Source of the DNA: Cyclospora cayetanensis
Lineage: Eukaryota; Apicomplexa; Conoidasida; Eucoccidiorida; Eimeriidae
Reading direction: 5' to 3'
Assembly (NCBI RefSeq): GCF_002999335.1
Contig: NW_020312086.1
Span: forward strand, 42,600 to 106,599
DNA: 64,000 bases
Shown here: in pieces, positions 34,014-45,615 of the stretch
How positions within the stretch are numbered: position 1 is the first letter of the stretch
How the letters are laid out: each line of letters opens with the position of its first letter
Translations under genes and position numbers: made by a program
The notes under the pieces: model-generated
Database searches by the model: none
What the model was told of the DNA's origin: nothing
What the model saw: only the letters and a program-made list of their open reading frames with translations

Positions 34014-37000
34014 TTAGGGTCTCCCGACTTGTGTACTCCCAAGGATACTGGTATATATCCAACCCTCCAGCCAAAGTGCGACAAAATCCAGTGCCTGCAA
34101 GACATCCACACACCCCATGGACCATCGCTGGAGCTTAAGGGCCCTGACCCTCAGATTATCAGCCCTTCTCCTCCACATGGAGGCCCAGGGGCCCAACAGT
34201 CCTAAATGCTGGCACGAAAGGCAAGCACACACCATTCATGCGTACACGCTTATGAGAGGGATGTATCGCCATCGGGTACACTCTTGGGGATGCTGAAGCC
34301 CCCTTTGTGCAGGAAAGGCCCCTAGGAGCTTCCTTGCATTGCGTGTCACGGCGCTTTTCTTACCTCCACCGTTCATACGCCGGCAAGCGCAGGAGTAAGG
34401 AGAGGCCTCCAACACCGTCAAGAAACAAAACAGAGATGCCATGGAATGTCTCTAGGGGAGGAATGGGTGCTCCTTCCAATTGAGTTTTTGGGAGAAAGCC
34501 CTCCTGCTGGGGGGGCCCAGTATGAGGACTCCCCGAAGGGAGGCCCTCAACATCAGCCACAAAGAGGTCCTCTACGCTGTCCACAAAAAACAGCGCAGTC
34601 CCTCTGCTCCCAGGCTCGTGTGTCAGCTGGTGTAGTCCCTGTTGCTGTTGGTGTTGCTGCTGGTCTACGAGGGGCAGGGCCCTCCCGGGCGAAAGCAGCA
34701 TTTGCAGCTGCAGCTCTTCCCTCGCCTGCCTTTCTTCCTCCGTCTCTCTGACGTACCCCAGATCGGGGACTATCCACTCATGAGAGGCAACGCCAATGGG
34801 CGCACCCTGAGCAAGGGCCCCATAGGCTTTCCGAGGGGCTGGTATAGCCAAGTCGAGAGTAAAGGGGAAGAAGGGTGAGGACGTGATACAACACAGCTAC
34901 AAATCGCAACAGCCACAATAGACACCGCACAAGGAATAGCCGATCAGTTTGTTTGCAGTCGCGGTACCTATAGGCACAACCGCAGCGACCGATCAAAAGA
35001 GCGGAAACAGCAGGATTAGCAATAAACAAGGCTCACCTGCTGTCTCTCCAACATTTCTTGAATAGCCTTCGTGCGCGCTGCGACCTGTGAGGCCCCCAGG
35101 GGCCCCCATTTCCTGCTTGGCATATCGTATAGAAAGGGGAGCACTTCTCTCTCTGGGTCGTGCACATTGTAGTCAAACACTTCCTGCTGTTGCTGCTGCC
35201 TGTGAGGTTGCTTTAACTGTTGCTCCAGCATCTGCTGCAGCGAGATTCCCCCCAGGCCCACTACTGCCTGTGAAGGAAGGGGCAAGGCCTCCACAAGGGC
35301 ATGGAATCGGCTGAGGGAGGGGTGCTGCTGCACAGAGGGCTGAAGCAACGCAGAAAGTCGCAACCCCGTTGAGAGTACCTGAAGAAGCGCACGCACACTA
35401 CCAAGACAAAGAAAGCATGTGAGCGTCTAAATCAGGCAGACAGAACTGACGGATAACGCTTGAGGCAGGGGATGCAAGCAAAGGCTGAACAAAAACGTCC
35501 TGAAGGGGCACATCAAAGAAAAGGGGGAAGGCGCGGAAGACCCGCGGAAAACGCACAGACAGCACGGACATGAGTGGGACAAGCCTTAAAGAGGTTGAAG
35601 GGGAGAGCGCATCAACAAAGAAAGAAAGGCAGAGAGATGTACACATTGGAGTGGGCAGAGGCAGGGGCTCCCAGAAAGAGGGGGAAGAATACACCTAGAA
35701 AAGAAGAAGCTGTGCAAAAAGAGAGTTTTGAGCAGCCTACTTGTAAGAGATGCAGATGGTGTGCTTCAAGGCCTCTAGCACTGCCAACGAACCGCCACAA
35801 CACTTCTTTCAAAGCAGGAGAAAGCTGGCAAGCCGCAGTAGCACAAGACCTGGTTGCTGCTGCCTCCGAGCCTGCTTCAACTGTTCCTGCTTCTGCTGCC
35901 ACTAGCAGTTCGCGGTAATGCAGTAACGATGTATAACCCCACAGCAGAGGAGGCAGCTCAGCATCTGACAGCTTCGGCAGCACCTGTAAGAACGCCCCAG
36001 ACCACGAGCCACAAGTCTGCCATCGTCAGGCTTCCTCAAAGCCTAATCCCTAAATTTCTGTCCCCTTGAAACTTTGCTGCCCCAGGTCCTACCCAATGCC
36101 CTCCTTTACCTCTGGCAGCAAGCGTTCCAGAGAGCGGCAAGTTGCCTCCAAAGGAGCCAGAGAGAAGTGCCAGGCTGCATTTGCCAAGCAAACCACCAAG
36201 GTGGGCAGATGAGACCCTTCGATTTCCTCCTGCCTGCTGCTGCTCAAAAAGCTGCTAAGAGAGTGCAGCAACCTGTTGCTGCTGCAGCGCAAGCGGACAA
36301 GGCCCACCAACAGGAGCAGTACATCTGGCATGGATGAAAACGGCAGTGAGCCACAGGACACCCACACCACCTGCTGCTGTCGCCACTGCTGCTGCTGCTG
36401 TAGATGCGAGGCCACTAACTCCACTCGCGCTGCTGCAGATGAGGCCTCCGCTTGTTGCATTGCCGCTGCTGCCTCTTCGTAAGCATCGGCATCATCCGTG
36501 CCTCTCGCGGTGACTGCGGCTCCTGCCGTTGCAGCGCCGGCTTGCGCCTCTGCTGTGTCTGCTGCAACAGAGTCCGACGCTTCTATTGCAGCTACTGCTG
36601 CTACTGGCGCACGCACTGACAGCATGCGTTTCTCTGCCGAAGCCACCACGAGTGCCCAGTCCTTGTCAACGGCCTCATACCAAGCAGCTGGAAGCAGAGC
36701 ATACCTGCAGCAAGCCGCACAAGTGACCCCGCACCCGAGGCAGTTATCTAATTGTGAGCAGCCAACTGTGGCCTTTCCGATAAAAAGCATCCTTATGCCC
36801 TCGGCGCCTACCTCTTCGTCAGCGCATCTGTGAGCGCACGCAAAATTTTTGCGTCTCGGTGGTGTCCGCTGCCCAAAATAAGTCCCAGCGAAGCAACAGC
36901 TGCAGGAGAGCAGTGGGGCAACTGCTGCAGCTGCTTCTGGAATCGTTGCAGCAGCGGTTCTATAGGAAACTCTACAGCCAAGAGGTCCCTACGGCAGGAA

Positions 37001-40000
37001 AGGCACAAGGGAGCTCAGGATGGCTTGCCAGCACCGTGCAGGCGAAGCCGCAGACAAACAAACCGCAGGCCCTCATTCCAGCCTGTGGCAGAGGCAGCTA
37101 TGGCGATCGACGCGACGCAAGTCATCATGCCAGGCAGCCACAGAGGAAAGCACTCAGTCACGTAACGGAAGCAAACAGTGATCCACCGGACTGCCACAGA
37201 AATGGTTCAAGAGGGCAGCGAATACACCAGAACACAGACTGCTGCACCGCTCTACAACACCAGCAGTAGCCGCACCCACGAATCGGCGGGGGCAGCACCA
37301 GCAACAAGGAGGTGAGACATGGGAAAAGGGTGGCGGCGTGCCCTTCCTTACTTGGCAAGTGAGATCAAGTGCTCGAGATGAAAAAACCCTTCATCCTTGG
37401 AGGCCCTTAGGACCGCCAACCGGTACAAATGCAGCAGTGGCAGCCCCAAGGCACAGGCAGAGGCAACCACTTGGCAAACTAATTCCGGGGAAGTCACGTC
37501 AAAAAGGAGGGGGAAACGATGAAACCCACGGCCAACAAGGCTTTCCAGGGGAGCCCCTACATGCCCTTGGGACGCTTCCTCGCCAGGAGGCCTCGTGGCA
37601 GAGGCACCGAGGCCTCCTATTTCGCCTTCCGGAGAAGATGTGTTTTTTGAGGGCCCCCTAGGGGACCTTCGGTAAGGCACCGCTGCCCCCCCCGTAGGAG
37701 GCCCTACAGGGCTGTGTCTGTAGTGGGGGGGGCGTCTCGTCGAGCTCCTAGAAGGGCTCAAGGAGGGCGTCAGTCGGTAATAGCTGGGGGCTTGCAGATA
37801 TGCTGCCAACTTTTTGAAGAGGCGGTAGGGGGCCACTTGGATGCCCTTGTGTTCACGACGCTGAGGGAGGCGGTCTGCAAGAAAAGACCCTCAAATCTTA
37901 CCTACCAAAGACAAATATGGTGCCTCTTTCGACTGCAGAGAATGCGGGGCGAACAGACTTCGTAGCAAGAAAAAAGGGACAGAAAGAGACCACTGCAACG
38001 GGCAGAGAGACAGAGATGACTTACACGTCTTTGCGGCATTCGCTGCGGCCACAAACGTCCTGGCAATGAAATCAGCTTCCCACTGGAAGTGGTATATCTT
38101 TGGCAAATGCCGCAGCAAACCCCTAAACAGTCGACGATCATAGACGCCCATCTGGTCAAACAGCTGCATTCATTCGCAAACGCACGGCTTCGGACTAAGC
38201 ACTTGGCAATGGCGCGAGTGTGTACCTTTCGAAAGCCCCTCCACCTGGTTGGTATGTGTTTATTTGTGTATGTGGGGCTTCTTTTTAAAACATCGCTGCA
38301 GCCTAAAGACAGCGTAGAATGCAGCAAAGATCTACGTTCTGTGCCCACCTGGAGCGCCTTGGCAGTATAGCCGTACTTCATGAGCCCTATCAGTTTCCAT
38401 GTTTCCCCTGCCACTCTCTCTTGAAGTGCGATGACAGCAGGAGCAACGCTTTTCTTCCGCAGGCCATCTTCGCATGCAGCGTTGGTAATTTGCCCCAGAG
38501 GCCTTCCTAAAGGGCATGCCCCTATCCGGGAGCCGCTGCTGCTCACGAGCGGGTGGGGGTGGAAAGACGTGCCGATGGGGGGCCCCTTGGGGGCCCCCTC
38601 GGGAGCCCATTCCCACAGGAACTCCCCAATGTCAATTAGCGAAAAATACTTGTAATGCTGTAGAGCGAAGGGCAGCTCAGCGAGGAGAGCGGCCCCCAAA
38701 GGCCTCTCCCAGATATCTATGACTTCAGAAAAAGGCCTTAGACATGGCCCCAAGGCGGTTGACGAAGTTAGGGCTGTCTGCTCTGAAGATGCTGCTGCCG
38801 CCGCTGCTGCTCGGAGAGCAGCCGCGATCTGCTGGTTCCTCTTCTTGTTGTACTTGCTCTTCAGCCTGTTGAGAGCACGGCATATGTCTGCAACGCCGTC
38901 TTCCCCTGCGGCATCGAACTGCTGCTGCATGGCGAATCCCAGTTGATCCAGAAAGCTCAGAAACAGCCTTCCTAGACGCACCTCATGAGCTGTGGGCTCA
39001 GCCTTCGCGAGGGCTTCTGCTAACTCGCCTGAGCTTTTTTTCGGCTCCAGTCCACACGACAAGGAGGAGACAGCTTGAGAATCCTCAAGGGAGCCTCCTT
39101 GGAGGCCTTCTAAGGGCTCTGTATAATGCACCAGCAAGCGTAGGATCCGGAGCAGCGCGTCCATAGAGAGGGATAGCCCCTCCGGAGGGTCGAGCCGATC
39201 CAAGCAGGGGCCTCCTAAGGGCCCCTTTTGCGCGACGACCCCAGGTTCCGCTCGTGCTGCCGCAGCGAGCAGCACTTCTAGAGCAGCAGGTACATGGAGG
39301 CGAAGCTGGAAATACAACTGTATCAACGGCACGAGGGAGGCCTCGTTGAGCCCGCTGCTGTCGCTGCCACTACCTCCCCGAATACTGCTGTCTGTCTGCG
39401 TCAGCTGGAGGGCAATTCCCACCAGCCTCTGCACAGCGTCTCGATGCGAAAGCAAGAGCCCCAGCAAGCGTTGCTGCTGGTGCTGCACCTTGTGCTGCTG
39501 CAAGTTGGGTGGGAGCAGCGGCCTCGGCTCGCTGTGTGGTTCCCCACAAGGGGCCCCCAGGGCAATCAGCAGTTGCGACGCCCACAAGGGCCCCCCAGCG
39601 GGGCCCTCTAAGGCCCCTAAGAAGGGAATAAGCGCTTCAATCTCCCGCAGGAGAGAGGCAGCGACGATCCTCGGATCAGCCTTCCCTCTGCAGTCGGCAA
39701 GGAAGGGAAAAACTTCGGAGAAAAAGCCAACTGCGGCTCCGAGGGCCACCTCAAGCTGAGAAGAAGGCGCTACTGAAGTAGGGCTCCCAGCAATAGGAGT
39801 AGCCTCACCTTGGGGGGGAAAGGACCCCAGCGAAGGCCGTGCAAACGCAGCCACAAAGGCGGAAAGGCGAGGGACTGCCCAGCAGTTATCCTCCTCACCG
39901 GTAACCCCGCGAAGAATCCAAAACCAGTGAGGCGAGAAAACGGTTGCCGCTCCTGAGAGATCGCCCGAGGGCCCCTGAAAAAGGGAACTGGAGTCTCTGA

Positions 40001-40775
40001 AGGCGCTTTGCAGAGTCAGCAGGGCCTTCTTCGTGGCAGAATCAGCGCACGTTCCGGCTGCGTGGCAAGCCACCTGAGACTGCGTCTCAAGCTGCAGATC
40101 CACGCACTCCCGCGTGTTGCAAGGCCCTAGAAACCCCGGGCGCTCCTGCAACAGCGGCTGCAGCTTCTCTAGGAAGGCGACAGTTGCCGCACTGAGCAGG
40201 TCCCCCACGTCAGGAGGAGACACCCGTTCCCCCTTGGCCCCGAAGCGCCCCAGAAGGGCCCTAGGCCTTCTTTTAGGCTGCCACCGTCGCCAGGGAGGAA
40301 GCTGGGAAACGTCGACTTTGAAGGCCTTCCGCTGCCTTTGCCACGGTGCGGGGGGCCCCTCGTGGGGATCGCTGGGAGCCCACGCAGAGAGCACCCCGCT
40401 CGCCTCTGCAGCTCCAAGCGGCCGCAACAAAGGCCTCCTCCAGGAAGCCCGCAGACGGCGCGTGGGCTGAACTGCAGCGCACTGCGAAAAAGCGTCATTG
40501 AGCGAGGATCGTTGCAGGTGACCTTCCTGGACCGGAGGTCCCCGTAGCAGAGGCAGCGTCGCCTTCGGCTGCAGAAGGACTGACGTGCGCCCACACCCAC
40601 AGAGGCCCCAGGCCCCTAGGGCTCTGAGGCCTGGTCGCACCATGCCTTGAGAAAGGGGCCCCCTTGGGTCCACCAGGGGCCCCAGGGCCCCCGTAGCACA
40701 CGCCCTAGAGTGTCGAAATCCCGAGAACTGGACAAGGGCTCCAGCGCGAACGGTACTCCGCACTGCACTACTCAT
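34014..40775 (-). CDS. Large RAP-domain protein, probably mitochondrial (about 10 exons)
   Basis: Exons 40775-38349, 38163-38025, 37874-37352, 36988-36812, 36704-36110, 35983-35741, 35499-35402, 35378-35037, 34896-34364 and 34170-34014 give about 1,750 aa. All junctions are in phase except between exons 7 and 8, where the frame shifts (see findings). The N-terminus (MSSAVRSTVRAGALVQFSGFRHSR) is a good mitochondrial targeting peptide. The body is made of Leu/Ala-rich helical pairs, as in the helical-repeat proteins that carry RAP domains. The C-terminus has a RAP-like domain cut by a long insertion: FTLDLAIP at its start, then about 115 residues of Gln/Gly/Pro-rich sequence, then LFLDGVGG and NLRVRALKLQRWSMGCVDV. 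RAP proteins bind organellar RNA, and apicomplexans have many, some in the fragmented mitochondrial ribosome. Gly-Pro-rich inserts coded by GGGGCCCC-like DNA are scattered through it. Confidence 0.65.
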
Positions 40776-43230
40776 CAGGGGGGGGAAGAAAGTGACAAAC
40801 GCGGGGGGCCCCAGAGACCCTAAACAATCGAGTGAGGCGCGGTGCCAGGGGGCCCCTCCTCACCCCGCAGGGAGGGCTCATAAGCGATCCGGGGCTTTGT
40901 CAATGAAATAATGGCGGCCGAAATGTGGCTGCTTATTCGGAATACTACAGCAAAAAAGCCATTCCGGTTCCTTTCAGGTCACGGGAGCACCGGGGGGCCC
41001 TCTTCGTCGAGACGTTTGCTCATCGGGAGCCCTCCCCTCACCCGCCCCCATGAACCCATGCTGCAGAGCGTGAAAGAAAACTTGGACAGAGATTCAATAG
41101 AAAGCTATCTGATTCCGTGGGAACGGCCGCCAAGCTCACCGGAAACGCAATTCAGCACCAAGGCCGTGTGTGGCCTGTAGCCCTCCCACTTCTAAACAGG
41201 GGCATCCTTTGTTCCTAAGCCACATGCAAAGGGTACACTAGAAAGCTACTGTGTGTGCCTATCCAAAAGAGCTTTCTCGCCCTCTCTCTAATGTCGCGGG
41301 CTAAGCTACTAGACTGTGCACTTTTGTCTACACTACGTGTACTTTATTCAGACGCATTAAACCACTGCCCAATCAGCTTGTTCGCTCGCGTATCTTAGTA
41401 AGCGCAGAGGAGCTCTAGCTCGATACAGTAAAGCGCAATTTCCGGAGAAGCTGTGATAGATGCCTCATGAATCTGCAGCTACCTATAAGTTCCTCGGGTT
41501 TTGCCCCAAGGGTGCAACTTAACACGTACACCCCATCTGTCTCTCTCCGCTGCTATTGGAGTTCTGGGGGCGCGGTCAGAAGAAGGAGAAATTTCTCCAT
41601 TTGAAATGTTATCAACAACGGTCTATTAATGTATATGAAGTCTGGAGTCATAAGTGTCTCGTTATAGAGCCTTTTTTGATGGAACTTTACAACTACAGCC
41701 TCAAACAGCCATAAGCAGCTGCTCCCCTCTCAGAGCTGGGTGGTCTGTCCAATGACACGTACTCTTTTTTACAGTTGGCTGTGCTCACCGCAGATGGCTA
41801 CGGTAAACAGTCCATGTAGGTGGAGACTGCACGGGTCAATTGTAGCACTTTGTCTAAGGTCTCAGCAGGGAGCTACTTAACTCCAGACTGAATACAAACT
41901 TAAAAAGATGGTTGAACGCTTTTCTCATTGCTTGTCGTCGTTCCCTGCTCGCTCCCCTCACAGTTCCGACTGGCGAGGAAGAGGCAGCTGGAGTGCGCGT
42001 AGCTGCACGCTCGGAGCACCCCGAGCACGCACAAATACTTGCATATACAAACGGGCTCAGTTACAAATGCAGGCATATGGCTAGAGCAGTATTAATAAAG
42101 GGGTCGATGGGCCCGGCTCTCTGTCGCCACCTTGGCGGAATAGCAGAACAGCATGGGTTCTGCCACTACAGCATAGATGCGGTAGTCATGAGCATATTAC
42201 GGTGCTTTTTACACTGGTTTTGACCTCATCCAGATTCTGTGTACCGGTCTCTCGTTCCACAACAACACCCATCCTCTCCAGCCTTTCACGGCCTTCAACC
42301 TGTGTAGCGTGTTCCCGCCCGTGTAGGTTTTTTGAATGCGTACCATTACTCTTTTGTACGGAAATTAAGTCACACAGTCAGCTCTCAGCTAACGCTTAGC
42401 CAAATATAACGCCTGTGGTAGGAAGCGCCTAAGTGTAGCTTAGCCCGCTGTACGATTGCTTGTGTGGGGACGCTTTTGCAAGTTGGTGGGTGCCGAACGA
42501 AACACGAACAAGGCATCGCGCTTAAAGAGTCTGATGGCCGCTCTGGTGCTTCCGCTTGTCTTGAAGTTTGTGCGAGTTGCAGCGTGCGAAGCTTCTTAGA
42601 AGGAAGGACGATCCCCTTGTTTGCGCCTCGCTAAAGTCTCTTTTGTGCGTCCAGGGAACTGAACACTATCTTCATGGGGGCCTGAGAGGTCATTTGGGGG
42701 GCCAAATAGATAGCCCTAAAAGTTCATTGCCAGGACCTTAAGAAAGCCCCTGCGTGCCTCTGTGAAGCAGGAGCCAACCATTTGTCTGTCTCTTCCGTAG
42801 CATCTACTGAGAGGCGCTTCCCTACGTCCTCCAATTCACTGAAATTTCTAGACCTTTTGCTTGTTCCCCCATTTTCTAAGCTCTCGGCACAGTGTCATGC
42901 TACCGACAGCCGGCAAGTCAGCCTCCATTCGGCGGAGGGATCAACAAAGCGCCCTTTTGGGACGCACGCCCGATGCTTATTTGATTAAGGCTCGAAGTGT
43001 ACTCTAAAGCAACACCAAGTCCCCTGCAAGGGATTCACTTACTGCCTCTAATAAAGAGCAAATAGACTTACACTCCAACAGATGCAAGCGCAGAAAGCAG
43101 CAACGAGGAGCCTGCTGGGCACCTAGCGATAAGGCCATTCTGCTTGAGAAGGGAGAAAACACTGGCAGCAGGGGAGGAGAGGTCGCTCTAGTCCCCGCCC
43201 TCATCCACGCCCATCGGCTCTACACTTATT
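40776..43230. other. Intergenic region with a possible decayed repeat
   Basis: About 2.4 kb between the RAP gene start and the 3' end of thymidylate kinase. The left end is rich in poly-G/C blocks. From 41200 to 42700 the composition is balanced with no coding signal; 41880-42080 may belong to a decayed repeat family shared with 47170-47420 and 51700-51990. No gene is supported. Confidence 0.4.
41880..42080 (+). repeat. Possible decayed dispersed repeat, copy A
   Basis: Shares an order of short matches with 47170-47420 (ctccaga.tcaatacaaa..., then ggagtgcgcgtagctgcacg versus ggtgcgcgtagctgtactcc, then a gcac run). Seen by eye only; identity is low outside the short blocks. Confidence 0.35.
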
Positions 43231-45615
43231 TTAGCCCCAAAGAAGGGCCCTCTGAATTTTGCATGCGCCTCCTGCCGCTTCCTTCTCCTCCTTGATCCGC
43301 AACTGGTCAAAAAGGGCCTTCACCTCGGCGAGGATCATGAGATGCACATCCGCCGATGAGAGACCCTTTACAGAGAAGGAGCGCCAATACGGCAGCGTGC
43401 CGAATTTCGCATAGGCAGAGTAGACCATTCGCTGCAGTTCGAGTGACTCGTACACCTCCTCTCCTGCACGAAAAGGAGCACCTGCGGCTGTGCAGAAGCA
43501 CTCAGAGGGTGACACCCTTCTATCCCCCCTTCTGCCCCACAGACGCCTGCTGGCCTGGCGTCCCCCCGAGCAGCAGCAGCCGCAGCAGAAAGGGCTCCTG
43601 GTGTCTTATTCCTGCGGCTGCATTGTCACCCCCGCTGCACCCGCCTTGCCAACTGCCACCGCATAATTGGAGACATCCACTTTTTGCATGCCCACAATTC
43701 GCCTTGGGCTCGTCATGGGCCCCCCGGGGACGATCAGAAGGAGGCCCAGCTGCTCATCTTGCATGCGCGTGCATAAGATACCTTGCTACGAGCTCCGCGC
43801 TCTCAGAGCTCCTCGTGCACTAGTTCCTGCTGCCGGTGCAGCTTACCATAGCCCTCCCTGCCCAAAGTGTCTTCCGGCTTGATATCCAAGAAAAAGACGC
43901 GATCAGGCGTGGGGAGGCCTTCTTCCGTTGCCTTCGCGAATGCCTCGCCTATGGGAACTGCGGCTTGAACCTCCTCTTCGAAATGCTCTGAGTTCTCCTT
44001 CGCTACTGCTTTGGAGGCGGCAGCAGCTGCTGCGAGGTAATTTGCCGCCGTTGTGGAGTAGGCTAACCCTGTAGGCACACAAGAGCCGGAGAAGATTGAG
44101 CCTATAGTTCGCCGCAAGAGAGGAGGGCGCAGATAGGGCACAGGCGTCGGGGGGGGCACGCCAAGTTGTCATGGCAAGGCCTAACAGCAGTTGGAAGGCT
44201 AAGAAAGGAGAGCCTCTCCGCTGCAAGCCATTCACCAGCTCCCACAAGGGTCGTGGGGTGGCTACGCAGGCGTAGGGTGTTTGCTGCTGGAGAGACGTTT
44301 CTACGGAGGCTGCAGTTTTGAACGCAGCAGCGCGCTAGCCACTCTGCATTGCCCCACAGAGGCAAGACAGACTCTGATTGAGCAGTTGGTTGTGCAAAGC
44401 AACAACAGTCACAAGCAGAAGACACCAAAGGCGGAAGGGGATGGAGCAGCCGCGCCAGCCTCCTCGCCCCATGTTACCGCTTTGTGGGGGAGCTGGGAGA
44501 GAGGGGGGTTGGGTGCATCTGGCTCATGCTCTTCCCGCAGAGCAGGAGGCGGGAGGAGGAGTCTCGGGAGCGGCATATGGACGGAGTAGAAACAAAGGCC
44601 CAATAGAAGAATACAGCCAATGGCAGCATCTCTAGGAGCTAGAAAAGGGTGTGACTGATGTGCGAGAGAGGAGCGCCTTGGGGGTCCTCACCAGAAAAAG
44701 AATAGCGGTCAACAATCAGAACAAAGCCATCGTTGAGCCATTGATTCATCTGCGGCTGTAGCTCCCAGCGGTTCGCAGCGAACAGGAGGTGCAACACCTG
44801 GGGAGGAGGCTTAGACTTTCCAGCGAGAGCTGCGCTGATTAGCTTGCCAACAGGTGTTGAGCGGTCTGAGGAGCGAAAGAAGGGGCCCTCAAGAAGTGCA
44901 GCAGCAGTAGGCGAATGTCGCAGCAGGGAGACAAACGACAGCAGGATAGACAGCCACGGGAGCGGCAAAACTCGCGAGGCTCAACAGCTGTTGAAGGAGG
45001 GGTAGTGGCAGCCGCTGTAGCAGTCCGACGTCGCAGGTGCACGCCTTCAGTAGCGGCCCTTGCAAATCCCAAGCAGCGCTGCTCCCAGCCAATGCACAGC
45101 ACTCACCTGGAAATCCAAGAAGCTTTGCTTTTACACCTTCTTTGACGAGCCGTTCGTAGAGGAGCTTTGCTTGAGAGGATTTCCCCGAACTGAAGAAGCA
45201 CGCGCAAATCGCTATTCCATGTACTGAGGAGGACAGACACCCGACGGCCTGCCAGCGCGTCGCCACCTACGCCTTTGCCAGTCCCCTCTTTGCGGCATCA
45301 AAAATGCAGGAGACGAAGCGGAATTTGCATCGGAGTGCAACTGAATGTATCGCGGCCTGATCAGTGCTCCTGCATCGTTCGTAGGGGGAGGTGCGCAGTG
45401 CGTGGTTACAACAAAGAATGACTCAAAAGACCTCGCAGGGAAGAACATGCAAATGCGCAGACACAAAAGAGGAAATAGGAGATAATAGTGCAGCTGCAGA
45501 TGCGTGATGCTGATCTCGCTGACTGGTGAGCACGAGGAACTAACCGGTCGATGCCCTCAAATACAAGTAGGGCTCCCCGCGTGGGAGCGACTAGGCGCAC
45601 AGCTCCTCCGTTCAT
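43231..45615 (-). CDS. TMK: Thymidylate kinase (5 exons)
   Basis: Exons 45615-45545, 45189-45107, 44865-44692, 44068-43847 and 43463-43231 join in phase to give 260 aa. The P-loop EGIDRSGKSSQ (residues 20-30) is split by the first intron. The second dTMP kinase block, FPDRSTPVGKLI, is split by the second intron, and it is followed by LHLLFAANRWE and the DRYSFSG motif (D104-R105-Y106). The C-terminal part has RVFFLDIKPE and the lid region GEEVYESLELQRMV before a helical end. The enzyme phosphorylates dTMP to dTDP for DNA synthesis. Between the DRY motif and RVFFLDI there is an Ala/Glu-rich insertion of about 30 residues (AAAAAASKAVAKENSEHFEEE) that lengthens the protein beyond the usual 210-220 aa. 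The start ATG at 45615 lies just upstream of the beta strand before the P-loop. Confidence 0.9.
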
